NCBI RefSeq assembly: GCF_036320965.1
Contig: NC_092249.1
Span: 8,264,569 to 8,328,568, forward strand
Source: Panulirus ornatus
Lineage: Eukaryota > Arthropoda > Malacostraca > Decapoda > Palinuridae
Direction of reading: 5' to 3'
DNA: 64,000 bases
The notes under the pieces are model-generated. The model was not told where the DNA came from and made no database searches. It saw only the letters and a list, made by a program, of their open reading frames with translations. The position numbers and the translations under genes are program-made. Shown in pieces: positions 43,262 through 55,530 of this stretch (positions are counted from its first letter, which is position 1; the number at the start of each line of letters is the position of its first letter).

Positions 43262-44465
43262 ACCCCTTGCGACAGCGAGGTAGCGCCAGGAAACATAGGA
43301 AGAAAGGCCACATCCGCTCTCATCCATTCTCTAGCTTCTCCAAGTATTTCTCAAAATAATTTCAAACATTCACACGTTCTCTACCCTAAAGCCACATCGG
43401 TCCTCCTCAGACTGATGCTCAGTCACTACTCTCCCACACAGCTTACGAGGTACACTTGAATCGAGCATTTGTATTTATTTCCTTTTCTTTTCATAATGGC
43501 GCTATACACGCGTTCCATCAGTCCTCAGGCACCTCCTCTATAAACCGACGATCCTAACGTGCAAGTCAACAAGACATTCACCTCCATTCTTGAGAAGTTC
43601 AACTGCAGTACCAGCGGCTCACTCCAACCTCCCTGCCACATATCATCTTACGCAAGACTTTTACCACCTCTTCTCTTTCCACCAAGCATTGGCCTGTGAC
43701 TTTCTTGTTTTGCATACCTCCTCGTTCATACCACCCTACTTATCCCACATTTCCATCCTGTCATTTTAAATATTCAACAGTCCTTCAGAATACTTTATCT
43801 CCTCTTCCGCTCTCCTTTGCCTATTACGACTTTCCCATTTTTTTTCTCAGTGATGCTCGCATTTGTTCTCTTTGTTCTCTTCATTGTATTCACGTTCTTT
43901 CAAATCATTCGCTTTTTATCCCTGAAGTTTCCCGTCAGTTTATCACCTCCATCTTTCGCTTTCCCTCTTCTTCAACCCCTGCGTATTCGTTCTAACCTTC
44001 TGCCGCTTTCTCATGTATACCTTCCAATCATTGGCATTCCTCCCCCGCAAGTGCCACCCATACGCTTTTCTTTTCTCTTTCACTGTTAATTCAACTTTCG
44101 CCTCCCACCATTTGCTACCCATCCTCGAATGTCTAATGCCTACATCCAACCTTTCGCACGCTAAACACTTCACCCGCACATGTAACCAATGTTACCTAAA
44201 GTACATTTTGTTTCTTACCCATTCTCTTCAGGTACCTCCTCGAGCAATCCTCTTTTCCCCAGGGTCACACATTTTCGCCACCCTACTCCCGCTTGCCATT
44301 TCCTCTTTTCCTGAAAAGTCACTAAGAAACTTCCACCCTCTGCACCTGACTGTTGATCGCACGAACTGCTCCTTTCAACACATTCTCATCCAACGGTCTC
44401 TTCAGTCAAGAGTACATAGTCTAACATCACCCATTGACTCCCAGTCCAATTTACCCATGTATGCT
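43262..44465 (-). mobile_element. RTE-type LINE, divergent old subfamily, internally deleted
   Basis: Minus strand. The 3' tail (GCGACAGCGAGGTAGCGCC, reversed) lies at 43262-43290 and the coding match resumes at about 43330 with codons for F-E-K-Y-L-E (about residue 621), running upstream to about residue 240 near 44440. A readable stretch at 44179-43943 gives G-S-K-W-W-E-A-K-V and E-K-R-K-A-Y-G-W, matching residues 347-367 at moderate identity. Everything between residue 626 and the tail is missing. Confidence 0.7.
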
Positions 44466-44499
44466 TATGCATGCATCTACTTTCTTTTCAACATTTAAT

Positions 44500-45053
<554 letters not shown>

Positions 45054-45108
<55 letters not shown>
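45054..45108. repeat. (TA)n microsatellite
   Basis: TA tract of about 50 bp between mini-LINE copy 8 and the hypermutated LINE. Confidence 0.97.
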
Positions 45109-45110
<2 letters not shown>

Positions 45111-48100
45111 AAGAAAGATCATGAGAGGCAAGTGTTTTGGGAGCAGCTGAGTGAGTGTGTTAGTAGTTTTGATGCACGAGACCGGGTTATAGTGATGGGT
45201 GATTTGAAGGCAAAGGTGAGTAATGTGGCAGTTGAGGGAATAATTGGTATACATGGCGTGTTCAGCGTTGTAAATGGAAATGGTGGAGAGCTTGTAGATT
45301 TATGTGCTGAAAAAAAAAAAGGACTGGTGATTGGGAATACCTGGTTGAAAAAGGGAAATATACGTGAGTATATGTATATAAGTAGAGAGATGGCCAGAGA
45401 GCGTTATTGGATAATGTATTGGTTGGTGGGCGCGCGAAGGAGAGACTTTTGGATATTAATGTGCCGAGAGGTGCAACTGGATGGATGTCTGATCATTTTC
45501 TTGTGGAGGGGAGGGTGAAGATTTGTATGGGTTTTCAGAAAGGAAGGGAGGGTGTTGGGGTGAAGAGAGTGGCGAGAGTAAGTGAGCTTGGGAAGGAGAC
45601 TTGTGTGAGGAAGTACCAGGAGAGAGTGAGTGCAGAATGGAAAAAGTCGAGAACAAAGGACGTGGGGGAGGAGTGGGATGTATCTAGGGAAAAGATTCTT
45701 GTGGCATGCGAAGCGTGGGAGGTGGGCAGCTTGGAAAGGGTGTTGAGTGGTGGGATGAAGAAATTAGATTGTTGGTGAAGGAGAAGAAAGAGGCATTTGG
45801 ACGATTTTTGCAGGGAAATAATGCAAATGAGTGGGAGATGTATAAAAGAAAGAGGCAGGATGTCAAGAGAAAGGTGCAGGAGGTGAAAGGGAGGGCAAAC
45901 GAGAGTTGGGGTGAGAGAGTATCATTGGGCTTTGGGGAGGATGGGGAGATGTTTTGGAGGAAGGTAAATGGGGTGCGTGGGACGAGGGAACAAATGGGAA
46001 CTTCAGTGAAGGGGGCTGGTGGGGAGGTGATAGCAAGTGGTGGTAGTGTTAGAGGGGGATGGAGTGAGTGTTTTGAAGGTTTGTTGAATGTGTTTGATGA
46101 TGGAGTGGCAGATGTGGGGTGTTTAGGTCGAGGTGGTGTGCAAAGTGAGAGGGTAAAGGAAACTTATTTGGTGGACAGAGAAGAGGTAGTGGGGGCTTTG
46201 CGGAAGATAAGGACCGACAGGGCAGCGGGTTTGGATGGTATTGCAGTGGAGTTTGTTAAAGGGGGGGTGGGGTGGCTCTGTCGTTGACTGGTTGGTAAGG
46301 TTGTTTAGTCTATGTATGGCTCATGGTGAGGTGCCTGAGGATTGGCGGAATGCTTGCATAGTGCCATTCTACAAAGGCAAAGGGGGTGGGGGTGGGTGCT
46401 CAAATTGCATGGGTGTGGGTTTGTTGAGTGTTCCTGGAAAATTGTGTGGGAGGGTGTTGATTGAGAGGGTGGGGGCATGTACAGAGCATCAGATTGGGGA
46501 AGAGCAGTGTGGTTTCGTAGGTGGTGGAGGATGTGTAGATCGGGTGTTTGCTTTGGGGAGTGTATGTGGAGGGGTGCTTGGAAAAGCAAATGGATTTGTA
46601 TGTGGCATTTGTGGATCTGGAGAGGGCATATGATGGAGTTGATGGAGATGCTTTGTGGAAGGTATTAAGGATATATGGTGTGGGAGGCAAGTTGTTGGAA
46701 GCGGTGGGTGGGTTTTGTCGAGGATGTGTGGCGTGTGTGCGTGTGGGGGGAGAGGAAGGTGATTGGTTCTCGGTGAATGTGGGTTTCCGGCGGGGCTGTG
46801 TGATTTCAAATTGGTTGTTTAATTTGTTTATGGATGGGGTTGTTAGGGAGGTGAATGCAAGAGTTTTGGAAAGAGGGGCAAGTATGCAGTCTGTTGGGGA
46901 TGAGAGAGCTTAGGAAGTGAGTTAGTTGTTGTTCGCTGATGATACAGCGCTGGTGGGTGATTCGTGTGAGAAACTGCAGAAGCTGGTGACTGAGTTTGGT
47001 GGAGTGTGTGAAAGAAAAAAGCTGAGAGTAAGTGTGAACAAGAGCAGGGTTGTTAGGTGCAGTGAGGTTGGGGGTCAAGTCAATTGGGAGGTAAGTTTGA
47101 ATGGGGAGAAACTGGAGGAAGTGGGGTGTTTTAGATGTCTGGGAGTGGATTTGGCAGCGGATGGAACCATGGAAGCGGAAGCGAATCATAGGGTGGGGGA
47201 GGGGAAGAAAATTCTGGGAGCGTTAAAGAATGTGTGGAAGTCGGGAACATTATCTCGGAAAGCAAAAATGGATATGTTTGAAGGAATAGTGGTTCCAACA
47301 ATGTTATATGGTTGCGAGGCGTGGGCTATGGATAGAGTTGTGCGGAGGAGGGTGGATGTGCTGGAAATGAGATGTTTGAGGACGATATGTGGTGTAAGGT
47401 GGTTTGATCGAGTAACTACTAATACGGTAAGAGAGATGTGTGGTAATAAGAGTGTGGTTGAGAGAGCAGAAGAGGGTGTTTTGAAATGGTTTGGTCACAT
47501 GGAGAGAGTGAGTGAGGAGAAATTGACCAAGAGGATATATGTGTCAGAGGTGGAGGGAACGAGGAGAAGTGGGAGACCAAATTGGAGGTCGAAAAATGGA
47601 GTGAAAAAGATTTTAAGTGATCGGGGCCTAAAGATGCAGGAGGGTGAAAGGCGTGCAAGGAATAGAGTGAATTGGAACGATGTGGTATACCGGGGTCGAC
47701 GTGCTGTCAGTGGATTGAACCAGGGCATGTGAAGCGTCTGGGGTAAAGTATAGAAAGTTCTGTGGGGCCTGGATGTGGAAAGGGAGCTGTGGTTTCGGTG
47801 CATTATTAGATGACAGCTAGAGACTGAGTGTGAACGAATGTGGTCTTTGTTGTCTTTTCCTGGTGCTACCTCGCACACATGAGGGGGGAGGGTGTTGTTA
47901 TTGCATGTGTGGCGAGGTGGCGATGATAATGAATAAAGGCAGACAGTATGAATTATGTACATGTGTATATATGTATATGTCTGTGTGTGTATATGTATGT
48001 ATACGTTGAGATGTATAGGTATGTATATTTGCGTGTGTGGACGTGTATGTATATACATGTGTATGTGGGTGGGTTGGACCATTCTTTCGTCTGTTTCCTT

Positions 48101-48150
48101 GCGGTACCTCGCTAACGCGGGAGACAGCGACAAAGCAAAATTTATAAGAT
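45109..48150 (+). mobile_element. RTE-type LINE, long copy with an A-to-G-rich segment
   Basis: Starts at about residue 129 directly after (TA)n, covers the rest of the endonuclease, the linker and the reverse transcriptase, and ends with the long-class 3' UTR and tail at 48095-48135. At least five frame changes break the ORF. From about 45870 to 47130 sense-strand A is replaced by G at a large share of positions. Thus N-Y-R-G-I-S-L-L has become N-C-M-G-V-G-L-L, and D-K-S-E-C has become G-G-G-G-C. Before and after this segment the copy looks ordinary. Confidence 0.9.
45132..47732 (+). pseudogene. LINE endonuclease-reverse transcriptase pseudogene
   Basis: Successive frames 45132-45518, 45407-45778, 45706-46287, 46235-46633, 46548-46913 and 46926-47732 together follow residues about 134-998 of the intact protein. 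The last frame holds F-A-D-D and the whole C-terminal region in one piece. The middle ones carry many K/N/S/R/D/I-to-G/R/V changes, expected from A-to-G. The residues S-D-H of the endonuclease are present near 45490. Not functional. Confidence 0.88.
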
Positions 48151-48156
48151 GATTAA

Positions 48157-48160
<4 letters not shown>

Positions 48161-48246
<86 letters not shown>
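48161..48246. repeat. (TA)n microsatellite
   Basis: TA tract of about 86 bp at the 3' end of the LINE. Confidence 0.97.
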
Positions 48247-48248
<2 letters not shown>

Positions 48249-49744
48249 TTGTGGACACTTCAGACATACAATGGCTACCTTTTCTCAGAGAGTATGAGAT
48301 GGCTTTATTATATGGACGTATTGTTAAGGATTTCCCTTTGTGTAGAGGGAGGAAGAATGGTGACTGTATTACCACTGTGATGTTAGGAATGGGCTAGACC
48401 AGGAGGCTATGGAGGAGGAGACGGAGAGGGATGAGTCTAAAGGTCGGGACAAGACGCAAGATAAAGGGAGATTGGGTGTATGGTAAGGTGATGAGGGTGA
48501 GAGAAGAATGGGTAAGGTAAGGTAAGGGAGGAAGGGAGGTGATATATATTAATGGATGGAAGATTGAAAATGAGGTAACTGACTTAGAAATAGATTATCA
48601 ATATTATCATGATTGTTAGCATTATCATTATCAGCCTTTATCATTATTGTTATTATCGTCTGTAACATTTATTATTGTAATTTATTTTGGTATTTCTTTT
48701 GTTATTGTATATACTTGTCGTCGTGGTTGTAGTAGTTATAATAGTAAGGTATAGAATTAGTCACAGACACAACACTTACTACACCTCCTCCGAAAAAACA
48801 TTTTCACGATCATCGAGACAAACCCAAGAGAACAGCTCAAGGGACGGATCAGCTTTGATATTGACAGCTGACCTCCTGGGCCATGGATGGGAGCTGACGT
48901 CTGGCGGTACAGTGTGATATCCAGTGCCAACCTAACCTCACTCTCTTCCCTGCTCAGATGGGAGTTTCGTATAGATAGCTCACACTCCTCCCCATCTGCC
49001 GTTAGTGTCATGATGTGGCCGCTTTACTTCATCACCGCTGCAGTCTCTTCTGCTCCGGCTAAAAATACGGGGCGAATGAGGATATATGAGGCAGCTCCGC
49101 ATGGCCCCTAGCGAGACTGATAATACAATGCTCTGGGGTTAGATGGAGGGAGGCCCGATCGCCATACTCATTAATTTGGCTTAACCAGACAAGAAAGATG
49201 AATGATATTGGCAATTACGTAGCTGGATACAGCATTAGTGGCTCAGGGTGGTGGGTGGGGAGGATAAGTGGAGAGAGTTGAATCAGGGGAGCCAAAGAGG
49301 AGGAGCCAATAATAGCAATAGGGTTGAGGGAGAGGGATGTTTTCATTCTTGCTAGGAAACGTAGTGTGGTTACGGACCTGTACGACATCAGATGCCTGAT
49401 TAAAAAAGGCAGTGAGTAATATCAGTTACGTATTCTGTTATCTTCCAGCGTACGAGGGGGGGTCAAGGCTGAATCCTCGGTCATCTTATACAATGTGTGG
49501 GACAGTAATCGATATTTTGATGTTCACAGGACAGCCTAAATGTGCTCGCTGTGTGACACATAGATAGTAACCCTCTTCCAGGCCTTTTCTCACATCTTCC
49601 TCTCGAATATTGAGAATATTTTTCTGATCTACATTTGACATTTTCATTTTTCGTGTCTTTCCTAACATAAAGATTTCCGTATCCTCATTATATGCTTCGA
49701 AGTCTACACCCACCCGTCTCTCTCTCTCTCTCTCTTCCAAGACT
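48247..49744. other. Unannotated sequence
   Basis: Nothing recognised over about 1.5 kb, apart from a short ATTATCAT-rich stretch at 48600-48680. A short TC run at 49720-49735 is encoded on the opposite strand as E-R-E-R. Confidence 0.5.
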
Positions 49745-50010
49745 AACAAGCCTCCTCCTCATTTAACAACCTCCCTCCCTCCACAGGACAACGAGCCTTC
49801 TTCTCATTAACATCCTTCCTCCCTCACAGGACAACGAGCCTTCTCCTCATTAACAACCTTCCTCCCTCACAGGACAACGAGCCTTCTCGTCATTAACAAC
49901 CTCCCTCCCCAGAAGAGCCAGTCTCCTCCTCATTAACAACCTCCATCCCCAAGAGAGCCAGCCCCCCTCCTCATTAACATCCTCCCTCACCAAGAGAACC
50001 AGCCTCCTCC
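49745..50010. repeat. Tandem repeat of about 45-48 bp, six copies
   Basis: Units share CTCCTCATTAACAACCTCCC, TCCC and either CACAGGACAACGAGCCTTCT or AAGAGAGCCAGCC. The two types form separate halves of the array. Reads on the minus strand as repeats of L-L-M-R-R-R-L; taken as period-driven. Confidence 0.85.
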
Positions 50011-50462
50011 CCACTATGTTCACGACCTCTGCCTCCCCGCTATCGTAAGCCACCTCTTCTTCACGCCGGATCCGACGCTGGTGGACTATAAAAGTTAATA
50101 AACGGCTTCGCATTCCATTTCCGAACACATTTGCGGTTGTCACCGAGAAATGAGAGAGATTCCCTATAGAGAGCATGTTTATTTTTCTGGTGGGTGCGTC
50201 TGCGGATACCTCCTGCGGCCGTGGGATGCGGCAATACACACGTCCGCGGGTGTAGGGCATTTGCGGCGAAGAGAGTCCTGGAGGAAAACACATTCTGTGC
50301 CATTTCTTTGATCAGCTTCGATGATTCTCTTTCTTTTTACGTTCAGTCCACTCGCTGTGCCACACCGCACCGCGGACCAGTCTGCTGTGGCACTGGGCAG
50401 CTGAGGCGATGATTGTGCCCAAGTGTACGTAATGGATGTTGTGTAGAAGGATAACCGGTTGT
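50011..50462. other. Unannotated sequence
   Basis: GC-richer than its surroundings. Short frames on both strands without recognisable domain. Confidence 0.5.
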
Positions 50463-50615
50463 GGACTCCCGCGGTGTAGTGGTTAGCGTTCTTGACCGTG
50501 ACGCATTCACGAGCTACCCAGGGTGGAGCGCATAGATTCGAATCCTGGTTACGGCAGTTGGTCTACAGTCAACCCAGCTGTTCATCCACCATTAAGGTTT
50601 GGTTGATATTAAATG
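50463..50615 (+). mobile_element. tRNA-derived SINE, copy 4 (3'-truncated)
   Basis: Head CGGTGTAGTGGTTAGCG (A box with one mismatch) and B box GATTCGAATCC (50535-50545), TGACCGTGACGCATTCACG and CCAGCTGTTCATCCACC. The copy ends shortly after; the usual CTCAGCTAAC end is absent. Confidence 0.78.
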
Positions 50616-51600
50616 GCAGCTTATGGACTGAACTTTCGAACAAAAAAGAAACCATTTTTCACTTAAATGCAAAGATGAATGGTACAGTATTTAAGTAATT
50701 TATACGATTCACGAACCTATTAATTTCTCGGATTTGCAAGACGGTACTGGATAAGCCTGCCAGTCATCATATTCGAAATATGTGACGTCCGTGTGTGTAG
50801 CCTCGTCCCTTCCACATCACCCCAGTTGCTCACCTCAACCGTCCATAACTTGGTCTTCATGAACGTGAACACCTATTGTTGTGAGATGAGGATATCAGTT
50901 ATCAGACGTGCTACCACACTCACTCCTGATACTGCATCGCTGAACACTGATTTCTAAAAGATTTTAATCTCGTTTTTTGATGATACCACGACTCCCATTT
51001 AATGCAGGGGTGCCTTAACTTTCTCTTTTTATGTATGTGGACAGCTTAGAAACCCTCCCCAGATGTGTCTATGGACTATCTTCTGCCGACATCCAGTATT
51101 TCATTTGGTCTGAAATCGTAATAAGTACAATTATCACCCAGAGACTACAAGAAAGAGTACTGATGGTGAAATTAATTTCTATTTAGATTCTATCCTCCTG
51201 TAGACCATTGGGAGATAGGCTTATGGACTACAGGTTAGGAATCCTTCCCCAGGAGGCAATGGGTCGTCTGGGTGTGTTGAATGCCTCGTTCGTCTTCGTA
51301 GATATTGTGGTGCTTCTGGTAGGCGGGCTGAGGCCTCCATACTCTCCAGCCACACTCTTCATACCTGAGTCCATAACTGCCACTCGACTATAACTCTGAC
51401 ATCGTTTTTCACCCTTAATGCCTTAACGCTCTAGACACCTCATTTCACCTTCGAATGCTCCATCATCTGACCACACACATGTGAACGTCCCACGCCCCAG
51501 CCAGCACCCGTCCCTTAGGGATGCCTTCCTGTGAACACCACTTTTGCCACGTTGCTAAAGGTGACAGGACTGACCCACAAAAAAAAAAAAGTACCTTATT
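50616..51600. other. Unannotated sequence
   Basis: Two loosely similar segments (CTTAGAAACCCTCCCCAG near 51047 and GGTTAGGAATCCTTCCCCAG near 51232) hint at an old duplication of about 185 bp. Nothing else. Confidence 0.4.
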
Positions 51601-51602
51601 TC

Positions 51603-52005
51603 TAACTTCCTTGGAAAGATTACTGCCCATCTCACTGCTTCCCTCTCTCTTCAGAATAGAGCAGAGGATTCTGTTGCAGAAATGAAGACACGTATGTATC
51701 CCACCTTTATACTGTTTTTTCTAAAAACTAGTATTTTTCTAATTCCATGATTCGACCATTTTTATTTCGAGTGATTTACAAAAAACAAAACCTCACCTTT
51801 TTCTTTTTTCAACTTCCTTGAAAAGATTCCTCTCCCCCCATCCCCTGGCGGTGTATCCGTATCCGTCTGGGTTGTGAACATAGCAGAGGATATAGTGTTT
51901 GTTGCAGCAAGGGAGAGACATGTCTGTGACCCATCTTTCCGTAAAACTAATTTCATTTCTTAACATTCAATGGTTCCACCATTTTTACTTCGAGGCGACT
52001 CAGCC
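51603..52005. repeat. Divergent tandem duplication of about 205 bp
   Basis: Two units begin at AACTTCCTTGGAAAGATT (51605) and AACTTCCTTGAAAAGATT (51811). They share AGCAGAGGAT, TGTTGCAG and a C-C-A-T-T-T-T-T-A-(T/C)-T-T-C-G-A-G end in the same order. Both contain a CCCATCTC/CCCATC pyrimidine stretch. No coding meaning seen. Confidence 0.75.
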
Positions 52006-52169
52006 AAGGGGGTGCCAGTATTTCGGGCCTGGGAAAACTCTCTCACTTCGACTTGTATCTAACATTTATCAGCGCCCGAAAGGAATTGTGAGAACTTCTG
52101 TTCGTATCGGAACAATACCTTTCTAATCTTTGGCCCAAAACCATATTCTTGTAAGTTTTCTTGTACTGC

Positions 52170-52373
<204 letters not shown>

Positions 52374-52378
<5 letters not shown>

Positions 52379-52591
52379 GGGGATAGGGGAGAAAGAATAC
52401 TTCCCACGTATTCCCTGCGTGTCGTAGAAGGCGACTAAAAGGGGAGGGAGCGGGGGGCTGGAAATCCTCCCCTCTTGTTTTTCTTTTTAATTTTCCAAAA
52501 GAAGGAACAGAGAAGGGAGCCAGGTGAGGATATTCCCTCAGAGGCCCAGTCCTCTGTTCTTAACGCTACCTTGCTAATGCGGGAAATGGCG

Positions 52592-52598
<7 letters not shown>
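52374..52598 (+). mobile_element. Mini-LINE, copy 9 (clean example)
   Basis: Starts CCCTGGGGATAGGGG. It then has the GAATAC/GTATTC, GTCG/CGAC and GGGGAGG/CCTCCCC stems, an ATTTTCCAAAAGAAGG block (homologous to the LINE start-codon region but with the ATG lost), GAGGCCCAGTCCTCTGTTC, and the tail motif. It is flanked by (TA)n on both sides. Confidence 0.88.

Positions 52599-52675
<77 letters not shown>
52599..52675. repeat. (TA)n microsatellite
   Basis: TA tract of about 72 bp followed by a GATA-like run (52676-52705). Bases 52706-53060 are unannotated. Confidence 0.95.
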
Positions 52676-52676
<1 letters not shown>

Positions 52677-53061
52677 GATGGATAGACAAATAGATAGATA
52701 GATGATATATAAACACCAACCACAATAAACACATTAATTACTCCTTTCTGCACGTAATGACCGGCACAGACCCTTCCATTTCTTGCCCCCTTTTTAACCT
52801 GCGTCTTCTCCTCCTCAGCAGCTGGAAGAGAACCATGGCCGGACTCTGGTGCAGTTGGTGCGTTCGTGGCTGCCAACCCGCTTGCCATCCTCACACCCTC
52901 CCAGTCTCCTGCTTGCACCTTGTGGTAGCGCCCGTCTCTTCCAGTAACACGGTAATGTGGCTCTACTTCTATTTGCATTGGGGAATAGGGCTGTAATTCT
53001 CCACCCCTTCCAATAAGGGCCTGATTGGATTACATTATAAGCACTGAAAACGGATAGGGTC

Positions 53062-53161
53062 GTGTGTGTGTGGGGTGGGTGTTGGTGTGTGTGTGTTGGT
53101 GTCTGTGTGTGTTGGTGTGTGGGGTTGTGTTGGTGTCTGTGTTTGAGGTGGGTGTGTGGGA

Positions 53162-53206
<45 letters not shown>

Positions 53207-53350
53207 GTGTGAGATGTGTCTGTGGGGTGTGTATGTATGTGTGTTGGTGTGTGAGGTGTGTGTGTGGGTGTGTGTGTGTGTGTGGGTGTGTGAGGTGGAT
53301 GTTCCACCATCAGCGGCAGGGTACTGCTGTGTGCGTGTGTGTGTGTGTGT
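53062..53350. repeat. Interrupted (TG)n region
   Basis: TG-rich with pure tracts at 53165-53202 and 53270-53285 and many TGGGTGTG and TTGGTGTG variants. It keeps long frames open on both strands (C-V-C-V and T-H-T-H). Confidence 0.92.
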
Positions 53351-54143
53351 TTGCGACAGAAAATCGAGACAAAAAGAAAAACATGTGGTGGTTCCTGAAA
53401 TCGTGAGTATTGTGGTATTTCTTGAATTCAATTTTACGATATTGTTGCCTTGTTTTTTTCACTCGACGAATCGTAATGTCTTCTGGGACCTTGAGGAACG
53501 AGACTGGTTTCCACTTAGCCAACACACCTTTGGCCAGGTGGCGAGTGTCATAAGACAGACGACTTTGAGCCTTATGGAAATATTCCATTCCTTGGCTCGC
53601 GCCTTCTTGCACCTATTTATAGAAAGATAATACAGGAGGGCAGTCTATGTTGGATGGTCTTCGAATACGGGCGTCTGTGAATGTGAACTCAAAGGCAAGT
53701 TAAGAAAGTTAGGGATGGAAAGATGAAATGCTATATCCAAGAAGAGAAGGACAAGTTACAGATGAAATCCGACTATATAATACAATATTAGACTGAAAGA
53801 TGATGTGAAAGTGTCTTGCGTAGACTGTAATTTTGTCTATGTTTGATTTAGAATCTAATTCACTTTTGATGGAAGTGGTTATTGCCTGTTGTAAATAAAC
53901 AATGTTTTTAGACGAAGTAGATTAAGATGGCGATGCATCGAGTGGGTACTATCTATTAGATCACATATATACATTGCAATTCAGTAACGATAGATAGAAA
54001 TTATCGTAATTATCGTATTAAGTATGTTAGATAATTTTCAATGCTTTCGATGTTTAGTTCAGAAATATTGTGATTTCTATCACGAATTATCTTAAATTTG
54101 TTTGATTAGCATTAACTTATGGATTGTGTGAGGAGGCAGCATT

Positions 54144-54146
<3 letters not shown>
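53351..54146. other. Unannotated sequence
   Basis: AT-rich, with no element recognised. Confidence 0.5.

Positions 54147-54147
<1 letters not shown>

Positions 54148-54183
<36 letters not shown>
54148..54183. repeat. (TG)n microsatellite
   Basis: TG tract of about 36 bp. Confidence 0.95.
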
Positions 54184-54186
<3 letters not shown>

Positions 54187-54379
54187 TTAACCTTTTCCCG
54201 TCCAGCCCTCCACCCAAGCATCGACTAGAAAACGGTACTAACACCAGGTGATCGTTGTTAATTAATGGCCCTCTTATGTAAATCTAGCAGTGAAATGGGC
54301 AGTGAAACCCGACTCGTAGGGCTGTTGTACTCTCATTATTTATGCAAATATATTCAGTGGCCTCTTCAGGTGGGTAGGC

Positions 54380-54381
<2 letters not shown>

Positions 54382-54452
<71 letters not shown>
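54382..54452. repeat. (TA)n microsatellite
   Basis: TA tract of about 70 bp ending directly at a truncated LINE. Confidence 0.97.
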
Positions 54453-54457
<5 letters not shown>

Positions 54458-55215
54458 GTTTTAGATATCTGGGAGTGGATCTGGCAGCGGATGTAACCAT
54501 GGAAGCGGAAGTGGATCATAGGGTGGGGGAGGGGGCGAAAATCCTGGGAGCCTTGAAGAATGTGTGGAAGTCGAGAACATTATCTCGGAAAGCAAAAATG
54601 GGTATGTTTAAAGGAATAGTGGTTCCAACAATGTTGTATGGTTGCGAGGCGTGGGCTATGGATAGAGTTGTGCGCAGGAGGATGGATGTGCTGGAAATGA
54701 GATGTTTGAGGACAATGTGTGGTGTGATCTGGTTTGATCGAGTAAGTAACGTAAGGGTAAGAGAGATGTGTGGAAATAAAAAGAGCGTGGTTGAGAGAGC
54801 AGAAGAGGGTGTTTTGAAATGGTTTGGGCACATGGAGAGAATGAGTGAGGAAAGATTGACCAAGAGGATATATGTGTCGGAGGTGGAGGGAACGAGGAGA
54901 AGTGGGAGACCAAATTGGAGGTGGAAAGATGGAGTGAAAAAGATTTTGTGTGATCGGGGCCTGAACATGCAGGAGGGTGAAAGGAGGGCAAGGAATAGAG
55001 TGAATTGGAGCGATGTGGTATACCGGGGTTGACGTGCTGTCAGTGGATTGAATCAGGGCATGTGAAGCGTCTGGGGTAAACCATGGAAAGCTGTGTAGGT
55101 ATCTATATTTGCGTGTGTGGACGTATGTATATACATGTGTATGGGGGTGGGTTGGGCCATTTCTTTCGTCTGTTTCCGTGCGCTACCTCGCAAACGCGGG
55201 AGACAGCGACAAAGC

Positions 55216-55231
<16 letters not shown>
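54453..55231 (+). mobile_element. RTE-type LINE, 5'-truncated young copy
   Basis: ORF residues about 807-998 (from V-K-C-F-R-Y-L-G-V) in one uninterrupted frame to the stop at 55032, then the short 3' UTR, tail motif and poly(A) of about 16 bases at 55217-55231, then (TA)n. Nearly identical to the intact copy. Confidence 0.92.

Positions 55232-55303
<72 letters not shown>
55232..55303. repeat. (TA)n microsatellite
   Basis: TA tract of about 72 bp after the LINE poly(A). Confidence 0.97.
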
Positions 55304-55305
<2 letters not shown>

Positions 55306-55469
55306 TTACGTAAGGTAACCAGATTCCTGCCGTCGCCCACGTATATAAAGCCCACATCAAGACCAGCTGTATATACCGCTCTAGGCAGCTGACTGAGAGC
55401 CAGCACAGAAGGACGATACTGGGGCCATTCATTCCCCTGGTGGTGCACATCTGAACCACACTGCGCCGT

Positions 55470-55470
<1 letters not shown>

Positions 55471-55527
<57 letters not shown>
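55471..55527. repeat. (GA)n microsatellite
   Basis: GA tract of about 57 bp. Bases 55304-55470 before it are unannotated. Confidence 0.97.
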
Positions 55528-55530
<3 letters not shown>

